NCBI RefSeq assembly: GCF_905171765.1
Contig: NC_053397.1
Coordinates: 114,655,295-114,719,294, forward strand
Length of the DNA: 64,000 nucleotides
Source of the DNA: Bufo bufo
Taxonomy: Eukaryota > Chordata > Amphibia > Anura > Bufonidae
Direction: 5' to 3'
Positions 9,086 through 19,527 of this stretch are shown one piece after another (position 1 is the first letter of the stretch; every line of letters begins with the position of its first letter). Position numbers and translations under genes: made by a program. A model generated the notes under the pieces. It was given only the letters and a program-made list of their open reading frames with translations. It made no database searches and was not told the origin of the DNA.

Positions 9086-11381
9086 TCTGTAACCGGGTCA
9101 CTCTGTGGTCTCCTTATGCTGCTGCCACCACCACACTATGTCACCTTGGCACTCTGTGGTCTCCTCATGCTGCTGCCACCTCCACACTATGTCACCTTGC
9201 CACTCTGTGGCCTCCTGATGCTGCTGCCACCTCCACACTATGTCATCTTGCCACTCTGTGGTATCCTGATGCTGCCGACATCTCCACACTATGTCACCTA
9301 GCCACTCTGTGGTATCCTGATGCTGCGGCTGCCATATCCACACTATGTCACCTTGCCACTCTTTGCAATCCTGATGCTGCTGCTGCCATATCCACAGTAT
9401 GTAACCTTGCCACTCTGTGGTATCCTGATGCTGCTGCTGCCATATCCACACTATGTCACCTTACCACTCTGTGGTATCCTGATGCTGCCATCTCCACACT
9501 ATGTCACCTTACCCATCTGTGGTATTCTGATGCTGCTGCTGCCATCTCCAAACTATGTTACTGTGCCACTCTGTGGTATCCTGCTGCTGCCATCTCCACA
9601 CTATGTCACCTTGCCACTCTGTGGTCTCCTGATGCTGCTGCCATCTCCACACTATGTCACCTTGCCACTCTGTGGCATCCTGATGCTACTGCCATCTCCA
9701 CACTATGTCACCTTGCCACTCTGTGGTATGCTGATTCTGCTGCTGCTATATTCACGCTATGTCACCTTGCCACTCTGTGGTATCCTGATGCTGCCATATC
9801 CACAGTATGCAACCTAGCCACTCTCTGGTATCCTGATGCTGCTGCTGCAATATCCACGCTATGTCACCTTGCCACTCTGTGGTGTCCTGATGCCATATCC
9901 ACAGTATGTAACCTAGCCACTCTGTGGTATCCTGATGCTGCTACTGCTATCTCCACACCATGTCACCTTGCCACTCTGTGATATCCTAATGCTGCTGCTG
10001 CCATCTCCACACTATGTCACCTTGCCACTCTGTAGCCTCCTGATGCTGCTGCTGCTACTGCCATCTCCACACTATGTCACCTTGCCACTCTGGTATCCTG
10101 ATGCTGCTGCTGCCATCTCCACACTATGTCACCTTGCCACTCGGTGGCCTCCTCCTGATGCTGCTCCTGCCACCACCTCCACACTCTGTCATTGGGCCAC
10201 TCTGTGGTCTCCTCATGCTGCCGCCACCTCTAGACTCGGTCATTGTGCCACTTGGTGGCCTCTTCATACTGCTGCCAACTCCAGACTCTGTCATTGTGCC
10301 ACTTGGTGGCCTCCTCATACTGCTGTCACCTCTAGACTTGGTCATTGTGCAACTCAGTGGCCTCCTCATACTGCTGCCAACTCCATACTATGTCACCTTG
10401 CCACTCTGTGGCCTTCTGATGCTGATGCCACATCCACACTATGTCATCTTGCCACTCTGTGGTATCCTGATGCTGCTGCCGCCATCTCCACACTATGTCA
10501 CCTTGCCACTCTGTGGTATCCTGATCCTGCGGCTGCCATATCTACACTATGTCACCTTGCCACTCTTTGCAATTCTGATGCTGCTGCTGCCATATCCACA
10601 GTATGTAACCTTGCCACTCTGTGGTATCCTGATGCTGCTGCTGCCATATCCACACTATGTCACCTTGCCACTCTGTGGTATCCTGATGCTGCCATCTCCA
10701 CACTATGTCATCTTACCACTCTGTGGTATTCTGATGCTGCTGCTGCCATCTCCAAACTATGTCACTGTGCCACTCTGTGGTATCCTGCTGCTGCCATCTC
10801 CACACTATGTCACCTTGTCACTCTGTGGTCTCCTGATGCTGCTGCCATATCCACACTATGTCACCTTGCCACTCTGTGGTATCCTGATGCTGCGGCCATC
10901 TCCACACTATGTCACCTTGCCATTCGGTGGTCTCCTGATTCTGCTGCTGCCATATTCATGCTATGTCACCTTGCCACTCTGTGGTATCCTGATGCTGCTG
11001 CTGCCATATTCATGCTATGTCACCTTGCCACTCTGTGGTATCCTGATGCTGCTGCTGCCATCTCCACACTATGTCACCTTACCACTCTGTGGCCTCCTGA
11101 TGCTGCTGCTGGTACTGAAAAATCCACACTATGTCACCTTGCCACTCTGTGGTATCCTTATGCTGCTGCTGCTGCTGCTGCTGCCATCTCCAAACTATGC
11201 CACCTTGCCACTCGGTGGCCTCCTCCTGATGCTGCTCATGCCGCCACCTCCACACTCATTGGGCCACTCTGTGGTCTCCTCATGCTGCCACCACCTCCAG
11301 ACTCGGTCATTGTGCCACTTGGTGGCCTCTTCATACTGCTGCCAACTCCAGACTCTGTCATTGTGCCACTTGATGGCCTCC
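9086..11381. repeat. Minisatellite of ~54-bp units (51-57 bp)
   Basis: About 40 tandem units share CTCTGTGGTATCCTGATG, a variable GCT run, CCATCTCCACAC and TATGTCACCTTGCCA. Units mostly differ by multiples of three because the GCT triplet run expands and contracts. That keeps long frames open on the plus strand (up to 562 codons), but these look like repeat artefacts and not genes. A diverged sub-family (TAGACTCGGTCATTGTGCC type) occurs near 10190-10370 and 11230-11380. Gypsy-2 is inserted in the last part, and the array resumes at 23454. Confidence 0.9.
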
Positions 11382-12030
11382 TGTCACGAGGGTGCCAAGA
11401 ACCACGCCTGACTCCGTTATACCCGGGGTCAGGAAGTCGCAGTGGTTGGCTGCGCGCTCTATGTATGATAGGGCTGTTTCCTTATGGTAGCTTTCTGGGT
11501 TTGCTTTGCAACCCTTTTTGGCTCACTCAGGGATCCGTAGCTCCTTCTCATCAGCTGTTCCTTGTCCAGCACTCCCAACCTCCTTATATTCCCCTCTCAC
11601 ACTTCTCTGATTGCCAGATATAGAGCTTCCTGCCTGGACATCTATTCTGACCCTCTGGAGCTGTGTTGCTGCATTCTCTGGTTGTTGGTCCAGAACGCTA
11701 CCCTCCGGATCCCTGTTGGACCTTTGTGGTCTGCTGTGGTCGCCAACCAGGGTGTATGTGTTTGTCTGTATTGTCTGTCCTCTCCCTGGTGTTTCCCTCT
11801 TAGTGTCAGTGGTGCGGACTAGCGATCCCACCGGCCCGTTCACTATCTAGGGCTCATTTTAGGGAAAGCCAGGGTTTAGGCACGTGATCGCCGCACGGGT
11901 GAGGAACCCGTCTAGGGACGTCAGGGCAGTCAGGTGCCAGCCGCAAGGTGAGTCAGGGGTCACCACCTTTCCCTCTCACGTGGGCAGGGCTTTCCCTTTT
12001 CCCTCCCTGTGCGTGACGCCGGTCATTACA
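11382..12030 (+). repeat. Gypsy-2 5' LTR
   Basis: A 649-bp LTR. A TATATT box (11585-11590) lies ~28 bases before GCCAGATATA (11613-11622), the presumed transcript start. Confidence 0.92.
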
Positions 12031-12031
12031 T

Positions 12032-12041
12032 TATATCTGGC
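12032..12041 (+). other. Gypsy-2 primer-binding segment (self-priming type)
   Basis: TATATCTGGC begins one base after the LTR and is the exact reverse complement of GCCAGATATA at 11613-11622 in the LTR. No tRNA-type TGG start follows the LTR. The layout repeats that of Gypsy-1 with an unrelated sequence. Confidence 0.75.
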
Positions 12042-12052
12042 CCTTATTTTGT

Positions 12053-12087
12053 GTAGGTAAAAAGAAAAAAAATTTTTTTTTACCTAC
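12053..12087 (+). repeat. A/T-rich hairpin in the Gypsy-2 leader
   Basis: GTAGGTAAAAA pairs with TTTTTACCTAC across an A-run/T-run centre, between the primer-binding segment and the gag start codon. Confidence 0.6.
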
Positions 12088-12099
12088 TTAGAATCCAGT

Positions 12100-12730
12100 A
12101 TGGATCAAATTGCAGCTCTGTCCAAACAATTTCATGGCCTGTCTTTGGAGGTAGCAGGATTGAAGGCGTCGGTCCTCCAGCAACAGCAGCAATTACAACT
12201 GACCGCAAGCCCAGCGGTTGCTACTGGTAACCAGGTTGTTGCGGAACCCAAGGTAGCTCTCCCTGACAGATTTTCTGGGGGAAGGGACAAGTTTTTGACA
12301 TTCCGTGAGGCCTGTAAATTATATTTTAAACTGCGCCCTTACTCCTCTGGTAATGAAGAACAGCGGGTGGGGGTTGTTATTTCCCTGCTGCAGGGGGACC
12401 CGCAGTCCTGGGCGTTCTCTTTACCTACTAATTCCCAGGCTCTTCGGTCAGTGGATGAGTTTTTCGGGGCCTTGGGTCTCATATATGACGACCCTGACCG
12501 AGTCGCACTGGCTGAATCAAGATTACGGAGACTCCTACAAGGAGAGCGGCCGGTAGAGGAGTATTGCTCTGACTTCCGTAGGTGGGCTACGGATACCCAA
12601 TGGAACGACCCGGCTCTCAGCTGTCAGTTCTGCTCTGGGTTATCCGAAAGGGTTAAGGATGCGCTTGCATTATATGAGACCCCCTTTTCCCTTGATGCGG
12701 TTATGTCCCTTTCTATCCAAATAGATAGAC
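12100..12730 (+). pseudogene. gag: Gypsy-2 Gag, N-terminal part (split by provirus)
   Basis: The frame starts at the ATG at 12100 with a coiled-coil-like Q-rich segment. It continues through a Gag capsid-type region (KVALPDRFSGG, LRPYSSGNEEQ, VEEYCSDFRRW). It is interrupted at 12730 by the provirus; the few codons after that are LTR sequence. The reading resumes after the duplication AGAC at 19263. The frame matches across the insertion once one copy of the duplication is removed, so gag was open when the provirus inserted. Confidence 0.9.
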
Positions 12731-13378
12731 TGTTAAAGCAGCCCTAAATTAGGGCATTTTAGATACACTCTGGTGTTCCGGATCAATGTACCCCCCCCCA
12801 GGGGTTAATATCCACGCGTGGCTGAGAGACTGAACACTGACACAGACGTTGGTCAAAGCAATCTCTAACTTTATTTAAATCAGGTAAGCCGTATTATACA
12901 TCTTCAGAAGAGGGCAGTCCTCACTGAGGCTTAAACATTGTTTCATTGGTCAAAAAGGAAGAAGAGATAAGAGAGAGGAGATTATACACCTGCATTTGCG
13001 CAGTGAATACTACTTTGGAATGTGAACTAATGTAAACATCTCGTTACCATCGCCATTTGTTAATGGCGGACAATCTAACAATAATACTGCATACGTCATA
13101 TGTGACACTTCAAAGAGGTGCTTCTCTATAGGCAGTGAATAATATATATCATCAAGCCATATAATTGGCTTACGCATCTCCACCACACTCTATGGGACAC
13201 CTGCAAGAAGATGATAAATCAGACACTGCCCGCAGCCCTTTGCCCCCCCCCCTCTCTCTCCTCTCGAGCCTTGAAACAAAGAGAGGGGTGGGGGGGGAGG
13301 CACTTGGAAAATAAAAAGTTTAACTCATTACAGTCCTAGATATACAAAACATAGAATAAAATTCACACATCTTTAACA
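12731..13378 (-). repeat. Provirus 3' LTR
   Basis: Nearly identical to 18616-19262; the only difference I could find is one C in a C-run near 13250. It carries AATAAA (complement of 12870-12875) as polyadenylation signal. Confidence 0.92.
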
Positions 13379-13900
13379 GTCCCCCCTTGAATTTCATTCT
13401 CTCCCTAAACCTAACCATCTGTCCCAATGCTCCGCCTCCTTTTCGCCAGCTTCCACGACAAGTCATTCCTAGCGAACAACCTCCCGTGACACTGGATTTG
13501 AGCACGGGGAAGTCAGATGATCTTTCCCTAACTGGCGTTGACATTATATGGGGGGACTGGAGGTCATCAATGCTTCTGATTTTCTGGATCGATGTTTTCA
13601 TACAATTTTTCATATTCTTTTGAGTCATGATCAACAGTCACACAACACTTCCTTGAAATCAATCCAATTATGCTTTTCTTTGTGCTTCACTGTGCTTGTG
13701 GTCAACAACCAGGGACCATCAAACCAAGGTTTTTGGACTTTTCTAACGTGTCTTTTTCTACCACCCAATCTCCAGACACAAGTGGGTGGGTTCCTGGTAC
13801 TTTATCAAAACCTGGAAGTGAAGCAAAAACTCGAAAATGTACTTTAGTCAAATGCTTGTACAAAACTGATCACATAATCTGTCAGACAACCATGTTGCAT
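13379..13900 (-). other. Provirus 3' internal stretch, no envelope seen
   Basis: After the integrase remnant there is only this short stretch and the polypurine tract. I find no transmembrane or envelope-like frame on either strand. Confidence 0.5.
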
Positions 13901-14059
13901 CTGAAGCTGCTGTGGGAAATACAATCCTATCCTAGGGCCTGACCCAAAAAGGACCTTATAGGGACAAAGGCCTGTCTCACGGTTAGGCGTATACCTTACT
14001 AAAAGAGGGCTACCAGCAGGCACTCTAAGGCTTCTGAATCTTTAACTTAGTGTCCCGTT

Positions 14060-14195
14060 CAGTTCCTTTTCCCTACTCTACTGCTGCTTTGTGGATGGTA
14101 CGAAGCATGTAAGGCCTGTCCTACACCCAAAACCTTCATCATCTCCTGCATCACTTCACCTGTGAAGTGAACACCTGTGTCACTTTCAATGATCT
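14060..14195 (-). pseudogene. Provirus integrase core remnant
   Basis: Translation of the minus strand gives ESDTGVHFTG and, ~25 residues on, HASYHPQSS. These match the second acidic motif and the following conserved block of retroviral integrases. Stops lie on both sides. The D residue of the second acidic motif is present. Confidence 0.75.
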
Positions 14196-14936
14196 AAGGT
14201 ACCCCATACCTGCACACAACTTCGGCCATCATCTTTTTTACTTCTTTGGGTACGGTTTTGGCCATCCTGAAAACAAGTCACATATCAATACATACTCATA
14301 CATGCCCACCTTGTGTAGTTGAAGGTAGTCTGTAAACGTTGAAACAGATACAAAAAGCAAGACGTGTTTCTTGGGTACCTTAACCACCTTGTCCACGTTG
14401 TTCTGGACACAAACCATTTATCCTTGAGTATGTCTGACTGTTACAGTGCTGAACCCTGGGGCGTACCATATGCTACGTACTAAATCACACATAGCAGTTT
14501 TTGTCTGGTGCGTCACTCCATGGTTTGCCTGTGCCATCGTGGATTAGAGGGACCTGGGAAGGTAAAGTTTCCCTTCTTATTTGTAGTCCCCCCTTTTCCA
14601 TCCACCAGTCCCTTTCCTCCTTCACCATCTGGTTCTGTAAGGTCTTAAGAACTTTCGGGAGTCAGGAGGAGTTATTTCAGGGACCTGAACTGTGGCCACT
14701 TAAGACAGGGGTCTGCTTAGGTAATTTGGCAGCCATTTTTGCCGCCTGATCTGCCGTGGCTTTCCCCTTTGCCTCCTCTGCATCTGTTTACAGTGGCCTT
14801 TCGTTGCTATCATCACCTCTCATGTTAGTGACAAGAGGGCTTCCATCAGAGACCTCACTGCTTCCCCATTTTCGATGGGTTTACCTGAAGCGATCAAGGA
14901 GTCTCTGGCTTTCCATGTGGGGCCCATAGTCATGGG

Positions 14937-15164
14937 CTATCCCAAAAGCACACCTGGAATCAGCGTAAATGTTGGCTGTTCTTTCCATCTGCATACCTGC
15001 AAGCCATCTTCAGAGTCTTTTAGCTCCACTTCTTGAGCAGACATGTGTGGTAGTTCACGTTTAATCACCACTGCCCAACCTGTGTAGTACCTGCCATCCT
15101 GGCCATACCTCGATCCATCCACAAAGAGCACATGATCTGGATTACCTAATGGCTGATTTACCAA
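14937..15164 (-). pseudogene. Provirus RNase H remnant
   Basis: The short frame contains VLFVDGSRYG and GWAVV, the first strand of retroviral RNase H with its catalytic Asp, then SAQEVEL where SAQxAEL is usual. The frame is lost soon afterwards. Confidence 0.75.
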
Positions 15165-15677
15165 ATCCCACTACCTCTTGTGACATCATCTGCAAACAGT
15201 CAGGAGCCTCTTCCTTTGAACCTGGAAGAAAAGTTTGAAGTGCGGTGCCCTAACTCTTCCCTCCCCCCTTGGTCCAGAGGCAACAAGGTGGCTGGGTCCA
15301 AACTTTAGTATTACACCTTTGGAGAGCAACATTGTCAGGCAACAAAATGGAACACTGCATTCTCAAATAACGGGCAACAAAACAATCATTTGGATTGTAC
15401 GTTCATGAGGATAGATGTAATATCACCATCACTTCGTGGTTCAGAACTATCTCAGAGCTTTCATCAAGCATAGCTAATACAACTACTACAGCTCTGATGC
15501 AGAAAGGGGCACCTCTGGCCGCGGGATCAAGTCTGACTGAATAATATGCTACGGGGCGTTATTGCTGGCCATGCAGTTGGGTGAGGACAGCTGAGTCATG
15601 GCCACTCACTTCATAACAATACAATCTAAATGTAATAATCTGATAGTACATTGTTGGGGAACACAAAATTGCCAGTT

Positions 15678-15960
15678 CTAGGCATAAAAAGCATCTACCA
15701 CCTCATCTGTGAAGCGGTGGGGACTAAAGGACAAATCAATCACAGTGGAGTGAGCAGGGGTAATGGGAACCTGAGCCAACAAGGTGTGTGTGTCGGGCAC
15801 GCTGTGGGTGTTAGAAACTGTGACTTCATTAACGGCATGTAGGTCATGTACCATCCAATGGTGAGTGGTTTTGCTTTTTTCAGCTTCTGGGAGTACTGAT
15901 ACAAACATGGACCAGGGAAGTTTATCACCAATGGCCAACAAACAAAGTTCCTGGTCGTTG
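15678..15960 (-). pseudogene. Provirus reverse transcriptase, N-terminal remnant
   Basis: In frame with the protease end. WMVHDLHAVNEV, SVPDTHTLLAQVP and STVIDL correspond to the start of RT through motif A. The downstream RT (motif C) is not recognisable between 15165 and 15677. The sequence there is decayed or rearranged. Confidence 0.75.
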
Positions 15961-16049
15961 AGGGCACCCGTAAGCTTCACAGTGCCATCCTCCTGATGTG
16001 AGATACCAGAATGTACTTTTGCAAGCAAATCTGCACCTAGGAGGCAACA

Positions 16050-16260
16050 AGGGGCGTTACCACTGACCAGCAAATGGGCAAGCGCATCTTGGTTAGGGGC
16101 AAATCTAATGTGGATGGTTTCTGTTGAAAAAGGGAGCGTACTACTTTCCCATCCACTTCTACCCAAAGACTGGTGTGCTTGGAGAGTAAATCAGGGGAGG
16201 CCATGTTTGCTGTGCAAAACTGTCTTGGCTGCTCCAGTATCAATCAAAAAGGGACTACTT
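16050..16260 (-). pseudogene. Provirus protease remnant
   Basis: LIDTGAAKTVL is read at 16245-16212, with the catalytic DTG codons at 16241-16233. The flap and C-terminal CCLLGADLL lie further on at about 16060. A frameshift just before LIDTG breaks the frame. Confidence 0.75.
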
Positions 16261-18590
16261 CTTTATCACCCAGTGTGAGGGATATCATTGGGCCAGACTG
16301 TATCTGCTAAAAATGTTTAAAAGTAGAGCCGATACTGGATTTCCTGTTTCCTAATCTTGATCTAACTCCCCCCCCCCTCCCTGTCTTTGTGTTCTCCTTA
16401 TAACAACAAAACATGGGTGTCTGTGGGGACGGACAGTGATCCGGGCATGGTCAAGATAGAATACAATCCTCTCGTGTGGTGTGGACGAGGAGTACCACAC
16501 ACAGCACAACACTCTCTCTTCTGGGATCTGGGTCCCACAGACTCTGCAGGCCCATCACAGGGTGGCAGACTTACTTTTTCCTCACTTCAATGAGGCGTTT
16601 GGCATCAGGGCTGAAGCAATGCCAAAGGAACACTACCTATGGTTGGCACCACTGAACCACCCAATGCTGCTTGATGTTACTCTGCATTTTGGTTTACAGA
16701 AGTATCCAACTTTCCCTATCGTGGAATTAATAGACTGGAAAACAAAACAGGACTTCTCATCTTTCATGGGAGTGTCTTGTAACTAGGGGATGGGCACAAG
16801 GGCTGTCGTTGTCTGTAACGTCCACCCCTATCCTCCTCCGTCCGCTCTGAGTCATCTAAGTACACCCCTTTCAGTCGGACGCTGTGGTCTTTCTTTTGTC
16901 CGTCAGTAATGTGCCAGCTATCCATCAGAACAGAGCTCTGAAGTTTAGCACAACACTTAACATGTAACACGTAACTTCAAACATTTAAACAAACAGATCT
17001 GACAATACAGACATGAACACACAAAGGGCCCATAAAAACTTTTCATTGACTGCGATATAAAAAAATGTACAGCTTGATCAATGCTGTTGGCACCAATAAA
17101 AACCCCAAAACTTCCAAGAAAAAATAAAATCCTCAATGCGCATATTATTTACAAAACAAATACCGCACTCCATACGCATTCATATACATTTCATTAACAG
17201 CTCATAATCAGTCTTCACACATATTCGCCTCAATTACAACTCAAAGCCACACCCATTCACATTCCACTGAATCATTCATGTCTTCCAACCCACATTGTTT
17301 CATCCCAAAACTTGCAGCACAGACAAACACAGCTTTCCACACCACACCCAGAATTGCTGATGGTCTGTCGCTGTAAGACAATATACATGTTATAAATCAT
17401 ACAGTCATTTTGTTAAAAGCCGGATTCCCACAGTGCACTGTTTGGGAAAGAAGAAAGAAGATTATTGAACAATTCTTTGTCTTCTATAATAATAATATTA
17501 CACATATAACATCACTTACTCAATACGATTCCCTCCCCCCATTTTCCTGCTCTTCTTATCTAAGGAATGTTTCTGTGTGAAGGCGGGGGGAAAGTGAATC
17601 TCTCTATTTCACAGTTCCTGACTGTCTTTTTGTCCCTCCAGTTACGGCACCTAATAATCATTCCGCTTTCCCTGACACTGTTTTCTCACTCGTTAAAACT
17701 CTTCTGTCCGGGGCCACACTTTCTCTAACATTCTTGTCACATTTTAACTTTCAATTCTCCATATCACATCCTATAATCTCCCTCTTTCCTCGCTACTAGC
17801 TAGGGGCTGTATTTTCTAATACTGGGACTGACCCATCTTAACAACAGTATTACAAACTGACACACACACAAAACAGAGGAGTGATCAGCACCTTTAACCC
17901 TTTCCTCCGCAGACAAAGGATTCACCATCCCCACTGGTTTGACAAATCTGACTATCACGTCTGACTAGTCAGCCGGGACTCCCCGCACGTCTTCCCCAAA
18001 AACCAGGGGTCAGGCCGGGCTCCGTCGCATCTTCCTGGGGGTCAGGTCAGGTAGTCTCCACAGTCTTCCATTAGATCAAAAAGGTCATGAGAGGTTCTAC
18101 CATCTTCCTAGGGTCAGGTCAGGTAGTCTCCGCAGTCTTCCATTTTGATCAAAAACGGTCATGTGGAACTACAGTCTCCCTGGTCAGGTCAGCCGGAGTT
18201 CCTTTGTCCCACACCTCAGCGCTACAGCGCCCCCTTCCAAACCAGGAGGTTACGGTCCCCTCCCTTTGTCTGTGGTTTTACCGTCTGTGCTCAACTCACT
18301 CCTCGCATATATCACAAACACACATAAAACATATACACACCAGAGTGATCTATGATTTCAGACTATGGTTCTATGGACCCCAGGCTTTCAGCATTACAGC
18401 CGACTACTATACTTACATCAGTACCACCCCACAGCGGACTGAGCTATCTGAGCATGACGAAGTAAATAGCAGAAAGGCAGATGAGATAAAAAGTTTTCTC
18501 ACCTTTCTTTGAGGTTGCAATCCTCTCCCCTCTGACGTTCGTCAAGCTCAGGGGCCCGTCTTGTCAGCTGTTTGACGCTACATTCGCCTT
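16261..18590 (-). other. Provirus gag/leader region, not recognisable
   Basis: This 2.3-kb stretch occupies the place of gag and the 5' leader, but I see no capsid-like frame. A cysteine-rich segment (CRVCGTQIPEERVLCC, about 16540-16495) could be a worn zinc-binding motif. A ~79-bp tandem duplication is present at 18032-18163. No gene can be supported. Confidence 0.4.
18032..18163. repeat. Tandem duplication (~79-bp period) in provirus leader
   Basis: The segment GGTCAGGTCAGGTAGTCTCC through TTGATC/TAGATC AAAAA GGTCATG occurs twice with small differences. Confidence 0.7.
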
Positions 18591-18595
18591 GGGGC

Positions 18596-18613
18596 CCCAC
18601 GTTGGAGGCGCCA
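18596..18613 (-). other. Provirus primer-binding site, tRNA-Lys-like
   Basis: The minus strand reads TGGCGCCTCCAACGTGGG, two bases after the 5' LTR. It matches the tRNA-Lys(1,2)-type site TGGCGCCCAACGTGGGG except for two extra bases in the middle. Confidence 0.55.
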
Positions 18614-18615
18614 TT

Positions 18616-19262
18616 TGTTAAAGCAGCCCTAAATTAGGGCATTTTAGATACACTCTGGTGTTCCGGATCAATGTACCCCCCCCCAGGGGTTAATATCCAC
18701 GCGTGGCTGAGAGACTGAACACTGACACAGACGTTGGTCAAAGCAATCTCTAACTTTATTTAAATCAGGTAAGCCGTATTATACATCTTCAGAAGAGGGC
18801 AGTCCTCACTGAGGCTTAAACATTGTTTCATTGGTCAAAAAGGAAGAAGAGATAAGAGAGAGGAGATTATACACCTGCATTTGCGCAGTGAATACTACTT
18901 TGGAATGTGAACTAATGTAAACATCTCGTTACCATCGCCATTTGTTAATGGCGGACAATCTAACAATAATACTGCATACGTCATATGTGACACTTCAAAG
19001 AGGTGCTTCTCTATAGGCAGTGAATAATATATATCATCAAGCCATATAATTGGCTTACGCATCTCCACCACACTCTATGGGACACCTGCAAGAAGATGAT
19101 AAATCAGACACTGCCCGCAGCCCTTTGCCCCCCCCCTCTCTCTCCTCTCGAGCCTTGAAACAAAGAGAGGGGTGGGGGGGGAGGCACTTGGAAAATAAAA
19201 AGTTTAACTCATTACAGTCCTAGATATACAAAACATAGAATAAAATTCACACATCTTTAACA
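18616..19262 (-). repeat. Provirus 5' LTR
   Basis: The partner of 12731-13378, ending in the same TTTAACA/TGTTAAA termini. It is flanked by the AGAC duplication at 19263-19266. Confidence 0.92.
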
Positions 19263-19496
19263 AGACGCCTTAGGGACAGGTTGAAAAAACCGGAGCAATT
19301 GGTAACCCCTCCCAAGCAGCAGTTAGTCTGTACGGACTTAGACGAGCCTATGCAGCTAGGAGGAACTACTCGTCAGGTCCATCCTCCTGAGGCTCGCCGT
19401 AGGCGTGGGGTTTGTTTTTTCTGTGGGAAGAGGGGTCATTTCATTAATGTCTGTCCTTCTTTCCTCAGAAACAAAAGACCGTCGGAAAACTACTAA
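19263..19496 (+). pseudogene. gag: Gypsy-2 Gag, C-terminal part with zinc knuckle
   Basis: Continuation of the gag frame after the provirus. It holds the single zinc knuckle CFFCGKRGHFINVC (CX2CX4HX4C) after an RRRRG basic run, then the gag stop TAA at 19494-19496. The last codons carry a slippery heptamer. Confidence 0.9.
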
Positions 19497-19527
19497 CCCC
19501 AGGCTGTGTGGAGGATGTCAGCCGGGG
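19484..19527 (+). promoter_or_regulatory. Candidate -1 frameshift cassette of Gypsy-2
   Basis: The gag codons TCG GAA AAC contain the heptamer G GAA AAC (19484-19490), used by some lentiviruses. Six bases later CCCC-A-GGCTG (19497-19506) can pair with CAGCC-GGGG (19519-19527) around a 12-base loop. Heptamer, spacing and stem all fit the -1 model. The pol frame just downstream is worn, so the exit frame cannot be followed as cleanly as in Gypsy-1. Confidence 0.7.

Larger units (their letters stand above)
12731..19262 (-). mobile_element. Retrovirus-like provirus nested in Gypsy-2 gag
   Basis: Two ~648-bp LTRs (TGTTAAAG...CTTTAACA) with a 4-bp duplication AGAC (12727-12730, 19263-19266) flank a 5.2-kb interior read on the minus strand. 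Recognisable parts in order are a primer site, protease, RT, RNase H and integrase, all broken by stops and frameshifts. The polypurine tract AAGGGGGGAC lies next to the 3' LTR (13379-13388). Only ~500 bases separate the integrase remnant from that tract and no envelope-like frame is visible. The LTRs are almost identical although the interior is decayed. RT and protease motifs look closest to gamma/epsilon-type endogenous retroviruses, an impression only. Confidence 0.88.

Noticed and set aside
9086..11381. Possible CRISPR-like repeat-spacer array
   Set aside because: The units are near-continuous tandem repeats without unique spacers, and the genome is eukaryotic.
9935..11623. Open frame of 562 codons (and an overlapping one of 445) on the plus strand
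   Set aside because: Both are translations of the ~54-bp minisatellite in two phases, with the end of the longer one running into the Gypsy-2 LTR. The unit being a multiple of three explains the openness.
13379..14050. Envelope gene of the nested provirus
   Set aside because: The space is too short and no membrane-type frame is present.
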